From positions 1 to 64,000 of the forward strand of contig NZ_DATFKB010000042.1 of the NCBI RefSeq assembly GCF_035268865.1: a stretch of DNA of 64,000 nt, written 5' to 3'. Below are positions 62,679-64,000 of the stretch, piece after piece (positions within the stretch are counted from its first letter, which is position 1; every line of letters begins with the position of its first letter). The position numbers were made by a program, and so were the translations under genes. The stretch comes from Salinivirga sp035268865. GTDB lineage: Bacteria > Bacteroidota > Bacteroidia > Bacteroidales > Salinivirgaceae. The notes under the pieces are model-generated. The model did no database searches. It was not told the origin of the DNA and was given only the letters and a program-made list of their open reading frames with translations.

Positions 62679-62848
62679 CAAGAGGGTGTCTAAAAAGGTT
62701 TGAAAACGTCATTCCGAACGAAGTGAAGCAACCGCAGCACGGAGTGCAAGCTCAGCGAAGCTAATCTTTTTGAATTAATAATCAACAGATTCCTTCGTCG
62801 TTCCTCCTCGGAATAACGACGATTTTTGACTTTTTAGACACCCTCTTG
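62679..62848. repeat. 170-bp inverted-repeat element (MITE-like or REP-like)
   Basis: Perfect 19-bp terminal inverted repeats (62679-62697 and 62830-62848) bound a 170-bp AT- and GC-mixed core with no ORF. Further inside, GTCATTCCG at the left end and CGGAATAACGAC near the right end continue the dyad with a few mismatches. The core includes the CGTCGTTCCTCCTCGGAAT segment, similar to repeats seen in many genomes. No target-site duplication is evident. It lies between convergently unrelated genes and could also fold into a long RNA hairpin. Confidence 0.8.
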
Positions 62849-62922
62849 CTATTTAAAAATTATTCTCTCCATTTATTTTCATACATAAAATGCAATAGCC
62901 ATTTTTGTAAAAATTTTAGATC

Positions 62923-64000
62923 ATGCAGGAAGCTATTGCGATAATTTGTGGCGGCGGGCCCGCCCCGGGTATTAATAATGTAGTAAGTACCACAGCCCGC
63001 GTATTTCTCAAAAACGAATACCGCGTAATTGGTGTCCATGAAGGATTTAAAGGACTCCTGAGCGAAGACCGGCAAACGGTGGACATCGATTTTGAATTTG
63101 CCGATCGCATTTTTCATCAAGGAGGATCAGCGCTTAAAATGAGCCGGTTTAAACCCAAAGATACCGATTTCGATGCCAGCTTCTTCAAACAGCACAATGT
63201 GCGCTTACTGGTTTCCATAGGTGGCGACGACACCGCCTCAACTGCTGCCCGCCTTGCCGATTACCTGCAAACACAAGATTTGGATGTGAAAAGCATCCAT
63301 GTGCCCAAAACCATCGACAATGACCTTCCGCTTCCTGAGGGTGTCCCCACTTTTGGTTACCAAACAGCCAAAGAAACCGGTGTAACGCTGGGAAATACAG
63401 TTTATGAAGATGCACGCACCTCGCAAAACTGGTTCGTAATGTGCGCCATGGGCCGTGAAGCCGGCCATCTGGCTTTTGGAATTGGTGCTGCCTGTCACTT
63501 TCCCATGATTATCATTCCTGAAATTTTCAATAAAACTGCCATCACCATTGACAAAATTGTACGTCTCGTAATATCATCCATTGTGAAGCGCCGCTTGATG
63601 CACATCCGCTACGGCGTGGCTATGATTAGCGAAGGGGTATTTCACTTTCTGGAGAAAAGCGACCTGGAAGCAACGGGAATTCAATTTGAATATGACGCCC
63701 ATGGCCACCCCGAGCTCAACCAGGTGAGTAAGGCACATATTTTCAACCAACTGGTAATGCGCAAGATAAAGGAGCTTAAACTGGACCAAAAATCACGCCC
63801 TGTAGAACTTGGTTATGCCATGCGCTGCGCCAGACCCATTGGTTTCGACCTCAGCTATACCTCTCAGCTTGGACGAGGTGTTTATACCCTCTTCAAAGCC
63901 GGGCATACCAAATGTATGGTAAGCCAATCGCCGGAAAAAGATGTTATCCCGCTCTATCTGGATGATTTGCGTGATGCCAATGGACGCATTAAAACAAGGC
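62923..64000 (+). CDS. Pyrophosphate-dependent phosphofructokinase-type enzyme, N-terminal part (incomplete)
   Basis: The frame starts at the ATG at 62923 and is open to the window end (359 codons). The N-terminus contains GGGPAPGIN near 10-18; the GGDD at residues 100-103 and PKTIDND at 128-134 are the two signatures of the PPi-dependent or mixed type, where ATP enzymes have GGDG and PGTIDND. The gene is therefore likely to catalyse the reversible fructose-6-phosphate/fructose-1,6-bisphosphate step with pyrophosphate. The C-terminus is missing. The leader has no Shine-Dalgarno sequence or recognisable promoter, and the inverted-repeat element ends 74 bp upstream. Confidence 0.9.
   Translation, partial: MQEAIAIICGGGPAPGINNVVSTTARVFLKNEYRVIGVHEGFKGLLSEDRQTVDIDFEFADRIFHQGGSALKMSRFKPKDTDFDASFFKQHNVRLLVSIGGDDTASTAARLADYLQTQDLDVKSIHVPKTIDNDLPLPEGVPTFGYQTAKETGVTLGNTVYEDARTSQNWFVMCAMGREAGHLAFGIGAACHFPMIIIPEIFNKTAITIDKIVRLVISSIVKRRLMHIRYGVAMISEGVFHFLEKSDLEATGIQFEYDAHGHPELNQVSKAHIFNQLVMRKIKELKLDQKSRPVELGYAMRCARPIGFDLSYTSQLGRGVYTLFKAGHTKCMVSQSPEKDVIPLYLDDLRDANGRIKTR

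Noticed and set aside
1..64000. CRISPR arrays, insertion sequences, prophage or riboswitches
   Set aside because: I saw no regularly spaced repeats, transposase genes, phage genes or recognisable riboswitch cores in the window.

Overview
The window looks like a chromosomal segment of a member of the Bacteroidota, most likely from the Bacteroidales/Marinilabiliales side. Several things point there. Promoters fit the TTTG-N19/20-TAnnTTTG pattern of this phylum. Start codons almost never have a Shine-Dalgarno sequence. There is a type IX secretion cargo C-terminal domain, a TonB-dependent receptor with a carboxypeptidase-regulatory-like N-terminal domain, and phylum-typical small families (DUF4293, DUF3467 beside rpoC, DUF349 repeats). 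The sequence is AT-rich, and no insertion sequence, prophage or CRISPR array is visible.

Layout. Positions 1-4.6 kb hold the end of a lamin-tail/FlgD-like surface protein, an M13 metallopeptidase lipoprotein, alanine racemase and a tiny winged-helix protein. Positions 4.8-11.1 kb hold a complete acyclic carotenoid cluster in two divergent operons: crtI-crtB on the plus strand, and crtD-cruF-acyltransferase-glycosyltransferase on the minus strand with overlapping genes. No cyclase is present, so the expected product is an acyclic, hydroxylated, glycosylated and probably acylated carotenoid. Positions 11.1-14.9 kb hold a TPR protein, a DUF4293 membrane protein, a lipoprotein and a DUF3467 protein.

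Positions 14.9-29.5 kb are the core information-processing block, all on the minus strand. In transcription order it runs rpsU, xerC-like, hpf, tRNA-Thr(TGT), tRNA-Tyr(GTA), tRNA-Gly(TCC), tRNA-Thr(GGT), tuf, tRNA-Trp(CCA), secE, nusG, rplK, rplA, rplJ, rplL, rpoB, rpoC. The four-tRNA-tuf order is the same as the E. coli tufB operon. Positions 29.6-31.8 kb hold an EF-G paralogue with degenerate GTPase motifs. Positions 31.9-41.5 kb hold a type B T9SS cargo protein, yidC-pyrG, a TonB receptor and a DUF349 repeat protein. Positions 41.7-44.3 kb hold trmD, an M28 peptidase and an HD hydrolase. Positions 44.4-47.8 kb hold two sensor histidine kinases. The remainder holds an FkbM methyltransferase, malic enzyme, C69 dipeptidase, deoxynucleoside kinase, gpsA, two lipoproteins, ettA, ruvB, an LMW-phosphatase-like protein that lacks its catalytic cysteine, an HEFGH lipoprotein peptidase, a 170-bp inverted-repeat element and the start of a pyrophosphate-type phosphofructokinase that runs off the end.

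Most of the window is conserved housekeeping. The points most worth a second look are the EF-G2-like protein, the perfect Shine-Dalgarno sequence on hpf inside the rpsU operon, the palindromes between the two carotenoid operons, the catalytically dead phosphatase fold, the in-register coiled-coil modules of one kinase, the MITE-like repeat, and the 13-bp inverted repeat bracketing tRNA-Thr. I see no clear candidate for a wholly new multi-gene system.
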